64,000 nucleotides of DNA. It comes from Vigna angularis. Its lineage: Eukaryota; Streptophyta; Magnoliopsida; Fabales; Fabaceae. The stretch spans positions 4,932,501-4,996,500 of the forward strand of contig NC_068980.1 in the NCBI RefSeq assembly GCF_016808095.1, in the 5' to 3' direction. The stretch's first letter is position 1; the number at the start of each line of letters is the position of its first letter. Positions 24,791 to 38,395 of the stretch are shown in pieces. The notes beneath the pieces were generated by a model. It was not told the origin of the DNA and made no database searches. It saw only the letters and a program-made list of their open reading frames with translations. The position numbers were made by a program, and so were the translations under genes.

Positions 24791-26792
24791 TGTTTATAAT
24801 TAAAAAAAATATATTTATCATTTATTATTTTATATTAACCACCAAAAATTATAAATTTGAACATATAGAGAAAATTAAGAAATATAATGAAATAAAACAA
24901 CATATACAAGTTTTAAAATAAAGACTCAATTAAAAATATAGATATAAAACTTAATTAAGGTATTCCATAAATTAATGTCTTCTTAATATCCTCCAAGTTA
25001 AAACAGCTATAGTTTTGAATTTGAAGAGGTGTATACCTGAACATAATAAGATGACCATAAATAATAAATCATATTTAATGTTTATTTAAGGATATTTAAA
25101 ATTATATTTACTCTTTTTTTATCTGTTTTAATTATGAGAAAAAGTGTTCATTTTAATAACACGTTTGCTATCACTTTTTCTATCATATTTTTAGTCCAAT
25201 AAATAATTTATAAATGATTTACGCATATTTCTTTATTGTATTAGATAGAGAGATAAAGTAATAAAATAGGAAAATGTACCACAATTTTATTGGAATAAAA
25301 ATATTATTATAATATTTTTCTTCTCGCAAAAATAACTTTGAAAAACGTATACAAAAGGAAGGGGTGAAGTATATATCTACAATTTATGCTTATTAAATAT
25401 TTCTTAATCCATGTGCATTAACTTAAAGATTACTAATTATTGTTAATTGTCAGACTTTTAAAATATTTTTTAGCTGTCATCTTTAAATTTAAATACAACT
25501 TTATTATTCTTTTACGATTTGCGTCTATACCTTTATCATAATGTATTAGATTACACATATATAATGTGGTGTAAAAAAAGGTAGAATAGAAAATTTTATA
25601 AATATTTTACCAAATTCGAGAAAATTTATTACATGTATCGGTTCTTCAAAATAATCTTAAATGACAAAAAAGAAAAAGAGATATTTTATTTCACTTCAGG
25701 GTAGGATTTTAACTAAATGACAAATTTTAAAATCAATTAATAATTAAGCATTAATATTTTATTTAATATGTTCCCAAATTAATTATGCTCCCTCTCAAAA
25801 AAATATTGTATTTATTAAAAGAGAGAAGTTATTAAAATAAATTACTTCAAAGATAATACATTCACTGTTATTATTAATATACATTGATCCCAGTGTGCCC
25901 TGAAGTTTCTTGAACACAAATTAAGAGTTTTTAAACATAATTTCATAGAAATAATCTCACTTAAGGGCTCACTTGTATTGAAATAAAAGGATAATCATTT
26001 CGAAAAAAAAACATTAGTGTTTAAAAAGTGAGACCATAAGACATTTTCTTGTAAAATTGTAGTCATATTTCGAAGAAAATATTTAATGAGCTTCTTTTAA
26101 GTTGAAAATTATCATGGTCGTCATGTGATGATGTAAGTATTCTGTGGTACTGCTGAGACTGTATTAATGTTGTATTACCAAAGGATTAGTTTAATGAGAA
26201 GAAAATAAATTTTTTTTAAAGGAGAGACTAAATTAGCATGAGAGGATATGAGAAGTGAAAGATTGACAACAAGGATTATGTATGGGACATTCCAGACAAC
26301 AATTCAATTGTAATTGATTTGAGAAGCCTTTTTTGCATATTTCTTCCTTAATATATTTTGTCTTATATAGAAACGAGACAAATATTTAGGTTGACGTTTT
26401 CGTTGATGCATGCTAAAAATTATGATACATCTAAAAATTTAGATTTTTACGATTATTTTATTCTTATATTTTGTATTAAATGAATATAAAAGTGTATTAT
26501 AATACCGTTTTAACATGACAATTTATAGACATATCTAAAAACAGTAAACCAACTATAACACAAACACACACCAAACATATGATTGGTATTTGAGATGGGA
26601 TAGGAAGAGAAAGAAGAAAATAGATTTTGGTCATTTTTGCAAGATGAACTCTAGTAGTCCAACAAGAATTTGAGTAAGACTAAATAATAAAAGTAAACAT
26701 CTGAATTTGTTTCCTAGAATATGTTGATTAATAGTATTTATGCAGTTTGGTTCTGTGCCTACACAATTTAAACCATGGTTAAATTTGATAGT
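24791..26792. other. AT-rich intergenic DNA
   Basis: I see no gene, RNA or defined repeat in this stretch. The last hundred bases or so before 26793 are probably the 3' untranslated region of the minus-strand TCP gene. Confidence 0.45.
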
Positions 26793-27299
26793 TTAATTGT
26801 CACGAAATCCTAAATCGGAATGTTGCATCCACTCAAAGTCGAAATGGAAAGGGGGGATGGGCTGTTCTGTCCTTGCAACCGCAGCAACGGTGACTAAGTT
26901 GGAATCCTGAGCAGTAATTGTGTCTAGTGGCACCAAGTTGGTGGTGGTGGTGTTGGCCATGAAGGTGGCGTTACTGTCCACCGAGGACATGATGGAAGGC
27001 ACAATGCCGGTGCCAGTGGCGGCCACAATGGCGGGTTCAGCCTTGTGTAAGAGCCATTCGATGGTTTCACCGTCGGTTTTCTTGCCTAGCTCACGGGTGA
27101 GTTGGAAGATACGAGCAGCACATATTGCTGATAGGCGAACTCGACGGTCTCTCCCATTCACCTTGATGTGGCGGTCGCCCTTCATGCCCCTAGAAGAACG
27201 TCTTTTGTTTCTCACCATTGAAGAACCTTCATTAGCTGAAAAAGATTCATATTCCCTCTCTACTATACTGATGTTATTCACTGAATCCATTGAATTCAT
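26793..27299 (-). CDS. Class I TCP transcription factor, short form
   Basis: A 168-residue intronless protein with a TCP bHLH-like DNA-binding domain at about residues 38-98. The basic part reads [17 protein letters not shown]. Helix I includes [13 protein letters not shown] and helix [22 protein letters not shown]. The basic region has the short class I (PCF) form, and the Cys conserved in many class I domains is present at residue 60. The usual GRGRRIRMPA reads [10 protein letters not shown]. Total length resembles Arabidopsis TCP16/TCP11 rather than the longer class I members. Family members bind GGNCCCAC-type sites in the nucleus and control cell proliferation and organ growth. A TATA-like TTTATATAAAC lies at 27335-27345, only about 36-46 bases before the chosen ATG; ATG at 27290 (Met4) is an alternative start. 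Confidence 0.92.
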   Translation of the reverse strand: MNSMDSVNNISIVEREYESFSANEGSSMVRNKRRSSRGMKGDRHIKVNGRDRRVRLSAICAARIFQLTRELGKKTDGETIEWLLHKAEPAIVAATGTGIVPSIMSSVDSNATFMANTTTTNLVPLDTITAQDSNLVTVAAVARTEQPIPPFHFDFEWMQHSDLGFRDN

Positions 27300-27334
27300 G
27301 ATGTTTATTATCCAGTTTTAGCTGCTGCAGCAGG

Positions 27335-27345
27335 TTTATATAAAC
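27335..27345 (-). promoter_or_regulatory. TATA-like element upstream of the TCP gene
   Basis: Reads GTTTATATAAA on both strands. It is close to the first ATG, so a start about 30 bases downstream would leave an untranslated leader of under 10 bases. Either the leader is very short, Met4 is used, or another promoter is the real one. Confidence 0.4.
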
Positions 27346-28722
27346 TAGTTTTGAGAACTCCTTACTCCGTAAGTATATTATATTACTATTAATATTAATG
27401 TTATTATTAATTATTAATCTTATTAATGTTCATATTATTATATTACACACAATTATGAGGTCAGGGATTGACTGCAATGTTTATTCTTAAGATTCATAAT
27501 GATAATTAATCAAGGCCAGCGCATGATCAGAGTTTGAATATCTGGTTTTCTGACACTTGTATGGGTAAAGTCATTAATACTTTTTTGTAACTCCCTCTTG
27601 AAGTAATTAAGCATGAGGGCATCATCCATAGGAAACAAGGTGCGTAACAGGTTTCTATTCAAATTTGGCTTGTGTTCAGAATAGAACCAGTGGGCCTTTA
27701 GAAAGTGAAATTGCCGTTACCAAATGCACTGAGAATAAGCCTTGGCAACCGTTTTGCAGTCACTGATGACACTACAGTTCAAATTTTCAACGTTCTTAGT
27801 TGTCTTCACTGCATGGACTTTAACAAGCTGAGTAAATAATTGCTATCCTCTCCATAAACAACCCCAATAATTTATAAGATATTAAATAAGAGAGGGGTAA
27901 TTTATTTCCGTTAATGAACCACATTGTACTTGGAAACATAGTCAAATCCACCTTGATGAAATATTAGAAACACATTCTTTACTATTTAATGGAATTTATT
28001 GAAAATTACAAAAATGTGTCTTACTTATTAATAAGTTTCACTGTCTAACTCATGATTTGTAGTTCCTAATAAATTTATTTAACGTGCAATAGAAAATGTA
28101 GAGAAGCATGTTTAAATAGTGTGTTGCTAACACTGATCTCACTAAGAACCTAAGATTGTGAGTGAAATTAGTCCATTTCTATATACCGAGGCCGCTGCAC
28201 CCTTCATGTGAAAGCACTCACATATCTGTATTCTGATTTTATGTGGGCAAATTATTTATTAAATAGCATTTATTTTCACCCCATGTAAGGGAGGAAAAAA
28301 ATCTCATTTCACAGAAAGACCTGGTGCTTATTTGGATGTCAGTGTCACTCTAAAGTTTTACTTCTACAGGTTCGTAGTCATTAACTTATTATGGTTCGAG
28401 ATGCTCTTGTACAGAAAATATTCGAACCTTGATTTCACACTTCAGTTTAACATGTTTGATTACAAGCCTCAACAAAGTAATGCTGACAATAATATTAACA
28501 CTAATTAGAACATACCGCACAGTTCTCTCTATACAGAATCCATTTCAGCCACACATGTATCTCCAAGACCACTCATGCAAAGGATTGATGATTATCTCCA
28601 TTTCAAGATCTGGGGCCTCGGATTAGTGTTAACGCCATGTGTATTCTTTTTGTTATTCTGCATATCATATTCGTGGCAAAACAAAAACTCCGTGATTCGG
28701 CAAAAATAATGGATCACGCTAC
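27346..28722. other. Spacer between the TCP gene and PIG-A
   Basis: No supported gene. The frame at 28429-28626 is unrecognised. The right end (about 28500-28722) is expected to contain the 3' untranslated region of the PIG-A gene. A short block of ATATTAATATTAATGTTATT-type sequence near 27375 is simple AT-rich DNA. Confidence 0.45.
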
Positions 28723-31700
28723 TCATTTCACTGGGTTCTCTTCCAACATATCTTCATCACAGTTGTGAGGAAGACTAAAATCTGACACCTCCTCAATATC
28801 ATCTTCAGGCTAATAATGAGAGAGATATACATATGGTTACCAAATCAAAATAAGATGAAAATGTCGAACACATTCAAGACAGTCAACCTACCTGCCATAA
28901 TTCCAATAGTTGCCATAACAAGAAACCAACAATCATGACCAAGCAAAACAGCTTGCCCGCCCACGCTCCACAGAAGAGATATCTAAAAGAACAGAGACTG
29001 TCAGCACAGGTAGAAGTAACTCCTTAAGGTCATTACAGCAAGTATACTTTAAAATTGAAATGGCATCAATCTTTGAATAAAGAGGAAAACCTTAGAATTA
29101 TCATAATCATAATCATATCATGGTATTAAGCTGTTGAATGAAGATCCAGAAATACATTTCTATACCAAGTGTCAACAACCATGTGTTACTAGCAGATTAA
29201 ACCAAGTTATGGTGAAGTGGTTAACAAGGTCACGTAAGTAAAACTGAATGAACATTGGAGTTCCTATTACCGTATCAACTATATGTTAGCATCGCAAGCA
29301 AATTGAACCAATGATGTTTAGAGAGTACCGTGAGAGTCTTTCAAGAAGATTTTGGTTGGAGCACTTCAAAGCACGATCATATACAATTTCAGTCCTTTTG
29401 GCAACATCATGCCAATTGTATAGTTCTCTCATCTACAAAAATAACATTAAAAGAGGGTCTAACTTAGCCACTAAATGCATCCGAAAGACCACGTAATCAA
29501 CAACTCACCCGATTATGCATGACTTGCGGATCAATCTTTGGCAGAATAGATATTGCCTTTTGAATTGCATGTACCATATCACCAGGATCAGGCTCTGCCA
29601 AAACAATCATTTCATCGGGCAAAACCTATAAGCAAAGAAGCAAATTGGTATAAAGTCCCTCAAGATAGCAGTATACATTCTTAAACTGAACCAGTATAGA
29701 TGGAAATACTTTGCATCTACCTCAGGAACTCCTCCCACTCTTGTGCTCACTGTCAATAATCCACAACTTGCAGCTTCTAATATGGCTATACAAAAAGCTT
29801 CTGTTAAAGAACTGAAACAGTGCAAACATTATTAACGATTAAAATATATATGCAATTAAGCATTGTAATTGTAGCTGACATGAGAACCGTAACAATGAAA
29901 GAACTCTAGCGCCTAGGACTGCCCAATGTCCACACTTAGACAACAGAACTATAAATCCATTGTTCCAAAGCTTAAGGTAGAAAGAGATTTGCTACAGGAG
30001 CCAAACCTGTTTAAGAAGATGTGTCCAGATATCAGAACAGATCGAACTTGTACATGTTGCACAGCTCCCAACATTTCCACTCGATCTTGAAGTGAATGCT
30101 TTTCTCTCATCTCTTCCAACCTCACACGCTTAGGTCCATCACCTCCAATAATGAAACGAACCTTCAATTGGATATGCGTTATGCCTTTGAAAGTATATGA
30201 TTAAAAAAGAAGAAATAATCTAAATCATTTCTATAGCATTACATATTTCTCTTTGAACTTGCTCCCGGTATGTGCACATCTATAATGTAATGATAATATA
30301 TGCCTAAATCTGCCAGACACAGCTATTTGTTCTGTCAATAGATAAAAAGTTACATCACAGCCCAGACACAGCCTGAATATTTTTTGGAAATATAAGCAGA
30401 AAGTTCATTCTGGAGCACTTTTCAAAGGATTAGTAGTGTGTGCATCGGCCAAAGTACCATACAATCTTCAAAAGAAATGCCTATATACTAACTATCTGAA
30501 TGCAGCTCAAGTTGCCTATTCATGTACATTTTTTTACTGAATATTGTAAGAGGAGGATTGGGGAACATCGATCTTTCACCACCTATTTAAGCTTGGATTT
30601 TAAAATTAAATGAGATCTTTCACACATGTCTGAGTTAGCTGATAAGAATTCATTGATATTGAACAATAAATGACAAAATTAAGAAAACTATTTTTTTAAT
30701 AACATTCTTGTGTGCCCTATGTAATTCTTCATCATGAAAGTAGTCTCCAGTATGAAACTATATGACGCCCTATTTTCAATCAGATGGTAATTCTCCAACT
30801 CATCAGAAAGCATCATGAAAATAACTCATTAGGGAATGCTGTGGCTTTATAATCATAGCTGATAAACCATTGCATCACATGTTTGTTATTGCTAAAAACT
30901 CAAAAATTCAAGGATCTAAAATTACAAAAAACAGATATTTAGTGATAGCACGAATTACAAAATTATAATCCTACAAATAGAATTGAAGAAAAGGCATGGT
31001 TCAGGTATTGCATATATTTGATACACGAACTATAGCCATGAAGACCAGTACTTGGGCTTTTCTCAACAGCATCTATAATATCATTCAGTCAGACCAACAG
31101 AAAAAGTGCACAATGAAATTTTACCAAAGTTTGCAACTTTGAACACTGTAATATAAAGCTAAAGCACTCTGAACAGAGCCTTTAGCTTATTCACATCTCT
31201 TCCATGTAAGAAATTGAAATCAAAATTTCCTACTTATGCAGGGCAAATTAACAGTGTTTTCATCAACTCACATTAGGATGTAATCGGCATACTTCCGGAA
31301 TGACTTCAACAAGTAAATCAACTCCCTTTCGATAAACCAATCTGCTGATAACAACAATAACAATTTCTGGTCCGCTTGGACGATTCACTGCAGGCTTGAA
31401 AATGGAAGTGTCCACAGCATTAGGTACGACAAAAACCTTCTCAGGTGGCAAACCTGACCGCAGCACTGTGTTTTCCTTGCTTGTATGGGAAACACAAATG
31501 GCTTGACTCACATCTGCCAAGGTAAACTGTAACACCTTGTTCATGTGAATACTTCCAACATCAGAAAAACCATACAGTGAATGATCTGTAAACACAACCT
31601 TGTATCCCATGGTTCTTGCATGCATAAGAGCTTCATGACAAAATGTTGAAAAGGCTTGGTGTCCATGCACCACTGTAATTCTTTCTCTGATAAGAATAAT

Positions 31701-32498
31701 TCTAATAATTGGTAGTAATCCATAGAAGGTTGGTAATGTATTCTGCATAACAAACGGCCTCCATGGAACATAGTAGACTTTCAGACCACCAGTCATATAT
31801 CTGACCCCAGACCGATTTCCATAAGAATGAGTTGCAACCACCACCTGAATAGTCATTTTATTTGAATTCACTTCATTACAAACACCCTCAGCATAAGTAA
31901 GAAAAAAGAGTAAGTTATTTCATTCCCCTATATTTCGCATTTACAGCATAAACCTTCCATCCACATATATAACGGAAACCGATCTCATGTGTAACTAAGC
32001 CCAAGTGCCGCTAAACCTAATCAATTTGTTAACTCAAGTGTCCACTTGGTTTGCAAGTAAATCAATTTATGGAACACGTCCCAATGCTAAAGATGAGCTT
32101 AATTTACAGAACTCGTTTAAGTCAACAATTCAGAATCGATTCTACCAAAATCTAAAACAAACAGGCACTAAATTGTTGGATTGTCTACAGTCAGCGTGTA
32201 CAAGCGTGTTCACTCATTAGTAACTTGCAATTGTAAGACGGTTCATATTTTATCTCGATAAATCAAAATCTAAAAAACGCATTTGAGATTTGAGCCACCG
32301 AATCTCATCATAAAAAAAAATACAAAAGCTCTCATAATTGAATGAATGAAAGAAACAAAAAAAAAGGCTTACCTTGTGGCCTAGCTTGAGCAAACACTGT
32401 GAGAGGTAATATATGTGATTCTCCACACCACCAAAGTTGGGATAGAAAAAATCTGAGACCATCAGGATTCTATGCTTTTGAGGATCACCCATCATCAT
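28723..32498 (-). CDS. SETH2: PIG-A, catalytic subunit of GPI-GlcNAc transferase (SETH2-type)
   Basis: It transfers GlcNAc to phosphatidylinositol, the first step of GPI-anchor synthesis, on the cytosolic face of the ER. I assembled eight exons with GT-AG introns: 32373-32498, 31272-31844, 30007-30161, 29721-29811, 29509-29625, 29329-29432, 28892-28982 and 28723-28809. They total 1344 bp, giving 447 residues with all phases consistent. The N-terminal lobe starts [20 protein letters not shown] (9-28). [13 protein letters not shown] and [15 protein letters not shown] follow, then the GT4 nucleotide-sugar half with [23 protein letters not shown] and the EX7E motif (E289/E297, in [11 protein letters not shown]). 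One membrane helix lies near the C-terminus (about 399-418), followed by a short acidic tail. This length equals what I recall for Arabidopsis SETH2. A possible 5'-UTR intron spans 32516-32620. No disabling change was seen. Confidence 0.95.
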
Positions 32499-33018
32499 GT
32501 CCCCTCACACACTGCCTGCATCATAACAGTAATCAGAGAAATCGCGCGCTATGGAGGCCCTGAAAACCCTAACACGATTGAGAAATGAAAGACTCAACTA
32601 GAGTGGAAGCAACGACTCACTTGAAGACGCTTTATTGAATACCCATGACCTTCCAACAATGGTGGAAGCAATGACTGACTCAATTGAAGAAGCTTGTGTG
32701 TCTCACCAGAAAAAGAATATGATCACAAAATCCTTGCCAGAAAAATAGATTTGAAAACCGAGACTCAGTGTTCAATCCAAACAGAGAATGTTACTTTCCA
32801 GCGAAAAGAACACAAAAGAATTTTTCTGCCACTTACCAATTTTGAACTAGGGCTAATTTATCTAAATATTTACCAATCCTAATAAGTTTCATGTTCCAAA
32901 TTTTGCTAAAATGAAATAACACCATAACATTTTAAATAAATAAATAGTTTCTCTTATTGCTGAAAAGAATGTGCCAGTACAAATCGTCCTACACTTATAT
33001 AAATTAAGAAATTATCAA

Positions 33019-33020
<2 letters not shown>

Positions 33021-33059
<39 letters not shown>
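33021..33059. repeat. (TA)n microsatellite
   Basis: About 19 TA dinucleotides. Confidence 0.95.
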
Positions 33060-33061
<2 letters not shown>

Positions 33062-33554
33062 AATTCTTGCAATAATTATCTCATACATCATATTTTAATA
33101 AACAGTGTAAAACTATAATCATTAGAATTTAACAGGCTTGCATGAAACAATTGGTAGTTGTAAGAAAAATCTTCACAGTTTTTAGTTACCTAATATTCTT
33201 GTTAAAACATAATACTAAATTGACGTTAAATATAATGTTTTTAAAAAGTATTATAAATAGTTTTTATTAATAAATTATAGAAAATAATATTTTCGTGAAA
33301 ATATAAATATACTTTATATTCTATATTATTGTAAAAGTTCAGAATATATCGTATTAATGTAGTAAATATTTTTGTCCTTATATGTTTAATAAAATTTTAA
33401 TATTTATAATAATAAATTTAAAATTGTATACATAAAAAACTTTATTATTGTTTGATATTGTAAGAATCTTTTTGTTAACCACGTGAAAATTAATTTATAA
33501 ATCTAAACCTTTAAAAATTGAAAATTGGTATAGGCCCTTTCCTAATCCCTACAA

Positions 33555-33665
33555 CGCTCATTACTAATTATCCTCATTGTTCATTCTAAAAAATAATTAA
33601 TTTCAAACTTTCTCATTAATAATTATCCTCATTGTTCATTCTAAAACATAATTAATTTCAAAATT
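33555..33665. repeat. Tandem duplication, ~54 bp, two copies
   Basis: ATTATCCTCATTGTTCATTC followed by TAAAA-ATAATTAATTTCAAA occurs twice in direct succession with very few changes. Confidence 0.8.
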
Positions 33666-35083
33666 TCTTCCAAAATCATATACTATCCCAAAGAATTTAA
33701 CTAATTAATTATTATTTTTAATTCAACCAATCCTAAAAAGTTGTTCTATTCTATTTTCCTGTTAAAACTTCCATATTTAATTATAGCGTGTTTATTACAG
33801 CACGATAATGCCTTATATTTTGTCCCAAACAAATTTAAAAATTTAGGAAAAAAAATCAACAACGTAATGTTGTTGCAAAAGTAAAACTAACTTTAAGGCC
33901 GAATGTTACATGGGCCTTTTCTGTATGGGCCTTTTCTTCATTGATACATGGCCCAATAAAAACATTAATGAAAAGTGCAGACCGAAATATAATTAAAGGA
34001 AAATACACCAAGAATACAACAGAAGAAACTTTGAATGTGAAATTTTATAATATTTTCTCTATATATAAAAAATTCAATTTTTACCTTCCTTTTTGTTGTT
34101 TAATTAATTAAAAGACAAAACAAATCTAAATAAACAGCAAAAATAATAGTCTAAATTACAATTGTTTAATTCTTGATTTGCATCCTCCCTTTTTTTTTCT
34201 CGATTTTACGGTTTCAATTTTAAAATATAATAATTCGGGTTCAATTCTTAACTTTATATTTTAAATTATAGTATTAAGTTTAAGGTTCTACAGAATCAGA
34301 ATAAAAAAAATATTAAAAATTCGACCGAAATTAATGATTTTATACGAGAATAAAAATATGAAAAAATTTGAGAAATCAAAATTGTGACTCAAGAACGAAA
34401 TAAGAACAAATATTACTACTTAATGAAGATAATGACAATGATAGATATTAGGAATTGGAATAATTAAATAAGATTAGTTAGTATTTACAAAGTGAGCTTT
34501 AGAATATGAAAGGACTGTGTGCTTTCCTTAGAATCAATCTGTCAATCTAATATTGATCTCTCAAACTATAGATTAGTGCGTATTGGAAGTTTTTGGCTTA
34601 TCTTATTAAGGAATAAGTTAGTGTGCCCGTCTACATGTTTTTTTACTTTTTAGTTTATATAAATATTTTGTAATTATTTAATTAACATTTTTATTAGGAC
34701 AAAATTAAGATAATTACTATTATTATGTGTTACATTATTCTATTATGATCCATAGTTGAAATTTAATAGATAAATATTTATAATTAAAATTAAAATAATA
34801 TTGTATATTATATTTTTCAAAAAAGTTAAATTATATAAATTATAGTTTCTATTTAAGTTATGATAAATCATTTTTAATTAATTGAAAGAACTTGTTAAGA
34901 CTAAGGTACTTTTATGGGTTAAAATTGCTAATCCACAATGTTGAATTGATGGTCAATTAAAGGTGGACCCAGTTGGGTCATCCTTACAAATTTGTGGAGC
35001 GGACAATAATCATAATATTAGAAGTATAATTAAGCTCATTTCAATGGAAAAAGTAAAAAACAGATAAACAAAACCATAACAAA

Positions 35084-35088
<5 letters not shown>

Positions 35089-35139
<51 letters not shown>
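35089..35139. repeat. (TA)n microsatellite
   Basis: About 25 TA dinucleotides. Confidence 0.95.
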
Positions 35140-35142
<3 letters not shown>

Positions 35143-35779
35143 GAATAAGTTCGATTAAGTTTAATTTTAATTTGAGTGTAAACAAATTTGAATTTGATCG
35201 AAGTTATTTTTATATATTGTTTTTGAAATTATTTTTATGATTTTGTTGTATAATTTGTTATAGAATCTTATTTTCTCAACGTGATATTACTGATTTTTCT
35301 ATTAGCAAAATAACTTAATAAAATACAAAAAGAAAGAGGTGTTTATTTTTTGTAATGGAAAACAAAAAAGATTTTAATAAAATAACTTAATTATGTTATA
35401 GTGCGCTCCTCAGTCAACTCGGTTTATCACGAGTTTGGACCTGTTGGATTAAAAAAGATTTTAAATTTTGATATGGATCAAGTTTACTAAGAACTCGTTT
35501 ACTTGGATTAACTCTGTGATAAAGCGAGTTGACTAACTAACCCACATAATTATTACTTTATGCTTCAATATTATTAGTTAACACTTTTTTATTACATTAT
35601 TGATAAATATACAATTTAAGTGAAATTTAAGATAATTTTGACACTTATTATGTTTTAATTTTGTTTAGATTATATTTAATTCACTCCTATTTAGTTTTTT
35701 TTTTGTAATTCTTAATATCAAACAAAGAGTCAAAATGGAAAAATGAAAAAAATAGAAGAATTTTAAGAAAAAAAATTAG

Positions 35780-37000
35780 CAAACTGACTTCAGTGCTACT
35801 AAAATTCGGGCTTGAGTCATTAAAGAAAACCTCAAGCCCTGACCAGAGGCTTAAGCCACGAAGAATCCTTCATCCATAAATAATCTCAGGAGGCTTCAAT
35901 GTGAAACACAAGGTCTAAGCCACACAGAAAACCCACCTTAGAAGGAAACATTATAGTTAGAGCCATGGAAGTGTAAGGCTTGAGCTACAGAGGAAACCCA
36001 TCATGGAGAGAAACCTCAAGCAACCACCTTTCGGAGGATCTAGAACATCACTTTTACGACTTAAGCCAAAAAATGTGGAGTTGAACCTACAGAAAGGAAT
36101 TTTGGAAATATCTACAGTAAATCCCTATGACTCAAGAATCAAATTTTGCGACTCAAGCATCAAATTTTGCGGCTCAAGCCACACCCTAAATAGTTATAAA
36201 TATATACCTCATGTCTTCATTTTAGGCATTGCGTGGATGACCAAAAATATAGTAATAGAGTATGAATGGGTTTGTGAGCCTCGAGAGAGATGCTTTCATT
36301 GTAAATTTTATGTTTATATGTTGTTGGGATTGCATTGCAATATTCTATGAGTAGTTGAACTCTCTCGTGTTGACATTCAGTTTAATCAATTTGACTCTTT
36401 GTACTTCTACTTCATAGATATTTATTTATGCTTTCATTCAATCTGTTTGTGAATTGATTTATACTTGTTTGACAAACTGTAACTTGTCTTATCTAACTTG
36501 TTTGAGATTGGGTGAGAACCGGTCTCAAGTTGTGGTCCAATTTGTTTTTTTGTGGACTTTTGCATGTTTGGAATAGATCTAGAGTGTGCAGTTGGAAATA
36601 AAGTCATAACCTTAATGCAGATGAGTTGGTTATGCAGTCACTGATGATTCGAACAGAATAGAAAAATAATAGTCTAGGTTTTAGATGTTAGGAATGGACC
36701 TATAGTTACATTCAAAGAGAACTCCCACGACAATAAAATGATTTGTGTAGGTTCGTAGACAACAAAAATAGTGGTGCAGTGGAAAAGGTGAGATAAAATT
36801 CACTCATAGTCTCTGCTTTAGTCAATCTATAAGATATATATTATTATCAATATTTTTCAAATACGTACTTTCCATCAAAATACAAAAAATCCCAAAAAAA
36901 ATATGCTTGAGAAATCCCTGTGGATACAATAACCTTCATTCGGTTATATTACAAATAACTTGGTGCAATAAGTCACACAGTTGGATAAATCTTTCAAAAT
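35780..37000 (+). mobile_element. Degenerate Athila-like Ty3/gypsy LTR remnant
   Basis: The segment 36900-36990 reads GAAATCCCTGTGGATACAAT, then CGGTTATATTAC and ACTTGGTGCAATAAG. This order resembles the conserved 3' part of Athila/Tat LTRs (CCCTGTGGATACGATA, then a TTACTT block and GGTACACTTG). Upstream, 35800-36190 is rich in repeated AAGCC and CTCAAG motifs. The frame at 36003-36350 shows no domain. I found no matching second LTR or target duplication, so this is an old fragment with uncertain ends. Confidence 0.45.
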
Positions 37001-38350
37001 TTGATATTATGTGATATTGGGGATTTCGGGGTTTAAGCCTAAAGAACATAAAAATCACAACTCAAGTCCAAACCCCATCAATTATAAATGGGAATAAAGA
37101 AGAAGATGGTTCAAGAAAACAAAATATTGTGGATGTATTCGTTCAAGCCTCTAATATTATAGATAGATAAGTGACATGAAAATTATCAATGTTAAATACT
37201 TATTTGTTTTACTTTTTGTGATTGATTTTGAATTCTATTTGGAGTTTAAGATGATTTTTGGATTGTATTGTGTGTTTTTTAATTGTCTTTAGAGTTTAAT
37301 ATTATTTGAATTGAAAGTTATTCAGATTTAAATTAGAAAAAAATTGTTTTGTGTTGTTGGTATTGAAAAAAAAACTTTTAATTAAGTGAGCTAGTGAGTA
37401 AATCTGTTTAACTCATCAACTCGTGGCAGACTGGTCCGAATTCAAATTTTTTTTGACTCGCTACTAAATGAACCGGATTTGATTGATTAAGTAAGCGACC
37501 AACTCGTGATGAGTTGGGTCGGATCAGATAATCTGTTTTTATAGAATTATTATGTTATAATCATATTCTATTGTGTAAAAATTAAATAAACCTTATCATT
37601 TATTGAGTTAAATAAGATTTTAGTTCTTAAACTCTGACACGAAATTGAAATTCATCCTTATTCGAAATTTTAGTACATTTTAATTTTCAAACTTTAAAAA
37701 TAAATTGATATACTTTTTTAATTTAGTTATGTTAATTTTTTTCATGTGTCAAATATACTTCGTACCTATTGATTTTGACACAATATTTGAAATATTGCTA
37801 AATTTTGGTGTCTAAATTTGAAAAATAATTTTTAACCTAATTACATTATTTTTTTTATGTGTAAAATATGTTTTGTGTTAATACTTGAATTGTTTTCTCA
37901 GTTGAAAATCCCTCTTGCATAATTGTATACAATAAATTACATCATTCAAAATAGAAAACATCAAAACCAATCGTTAATGCGTATTTGCTTTTAACACTTT
38001 TATTTTTTCACTCAAGATTACTAATGTAATGTTCATACCTTAATAACATTTTACCATTCATGTTAAACATATTAAACAACTATTTTACCAATAACTCATA
38101 CGCACACATAACTTTAATATATAAATAAAATAAGAAACAATATAATAATATTTAAATAATTTATTTAATTTTGATATAGTTTTATATACGCTAATTAAAT
38201 CAAACTACTTGATTTAAAATAAAAATATCCAAGGTGATATAATATTTTAATTTTAATCTATTATTGATTTTTTTTATTGGTTTCAAACATCTATAGTAAT
38301 GGTAACTTTTATATATAAGAACATTAATAAGTTTATGATTTTGGTCATAG
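37001..38350. other. AT-rich intergenic DNA left of the CACTA element
   Basis: I see no gene here. A segment near 37400-37530 (ACTCGTGATGAGTTGGGTCG type) resembles, partly inverted, a segment near 35400-35540 (CTCGGTTTATCACGAGTTTG). Both could belong to one old repeat family. Confidence 0.4.
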
Positions 38351-38353
38351 TCA
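38351..38353. repeat. 3 bp target site duplication TCA, left copy
   Basis: The matching TCA is at 42815-42817 directly after GTAGTG. Confidence 0.88.
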
Positions 38354-38395
38354 CACTACAAAAAATTAGATTTTTACCGGGGGTTATTTTTTCCG
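38354..38395 (+). repeat. Left terminal inverted repeat of the CACTA element
   Basis: CACTACAAAAAA is shared exactly with the inverted right end. GGGGTTATTTT is shared further in at nearly the same distance. Confidence 0.9.

Larger units (their letters stand above)
32521..35780. other. AT-rich intergenic DNA upstream of PIG-A
   Basis: No supported gene; the frame at 32694-32882 overlaps the PIG-A leader region and is unrecognised. Three TGGGCC/GGCCCA motifs cluster at 33912-33955. These resemble plant site II elements (TGGGCY), but they sit 1.4 kb from the PIG-A start. A segment of about 54 bp (ATTATCCTCATTGTTCATTC type) is duplicated in tandem at 33555-33665. Microsatellites are listed separately. 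Confidence 0.45.

Noticed and set aside
26920..27321. 133-codon + strand frame over the TCP gene
   Set aside because: Antisense shadow; the minus strand encodes a clear TCP domain.
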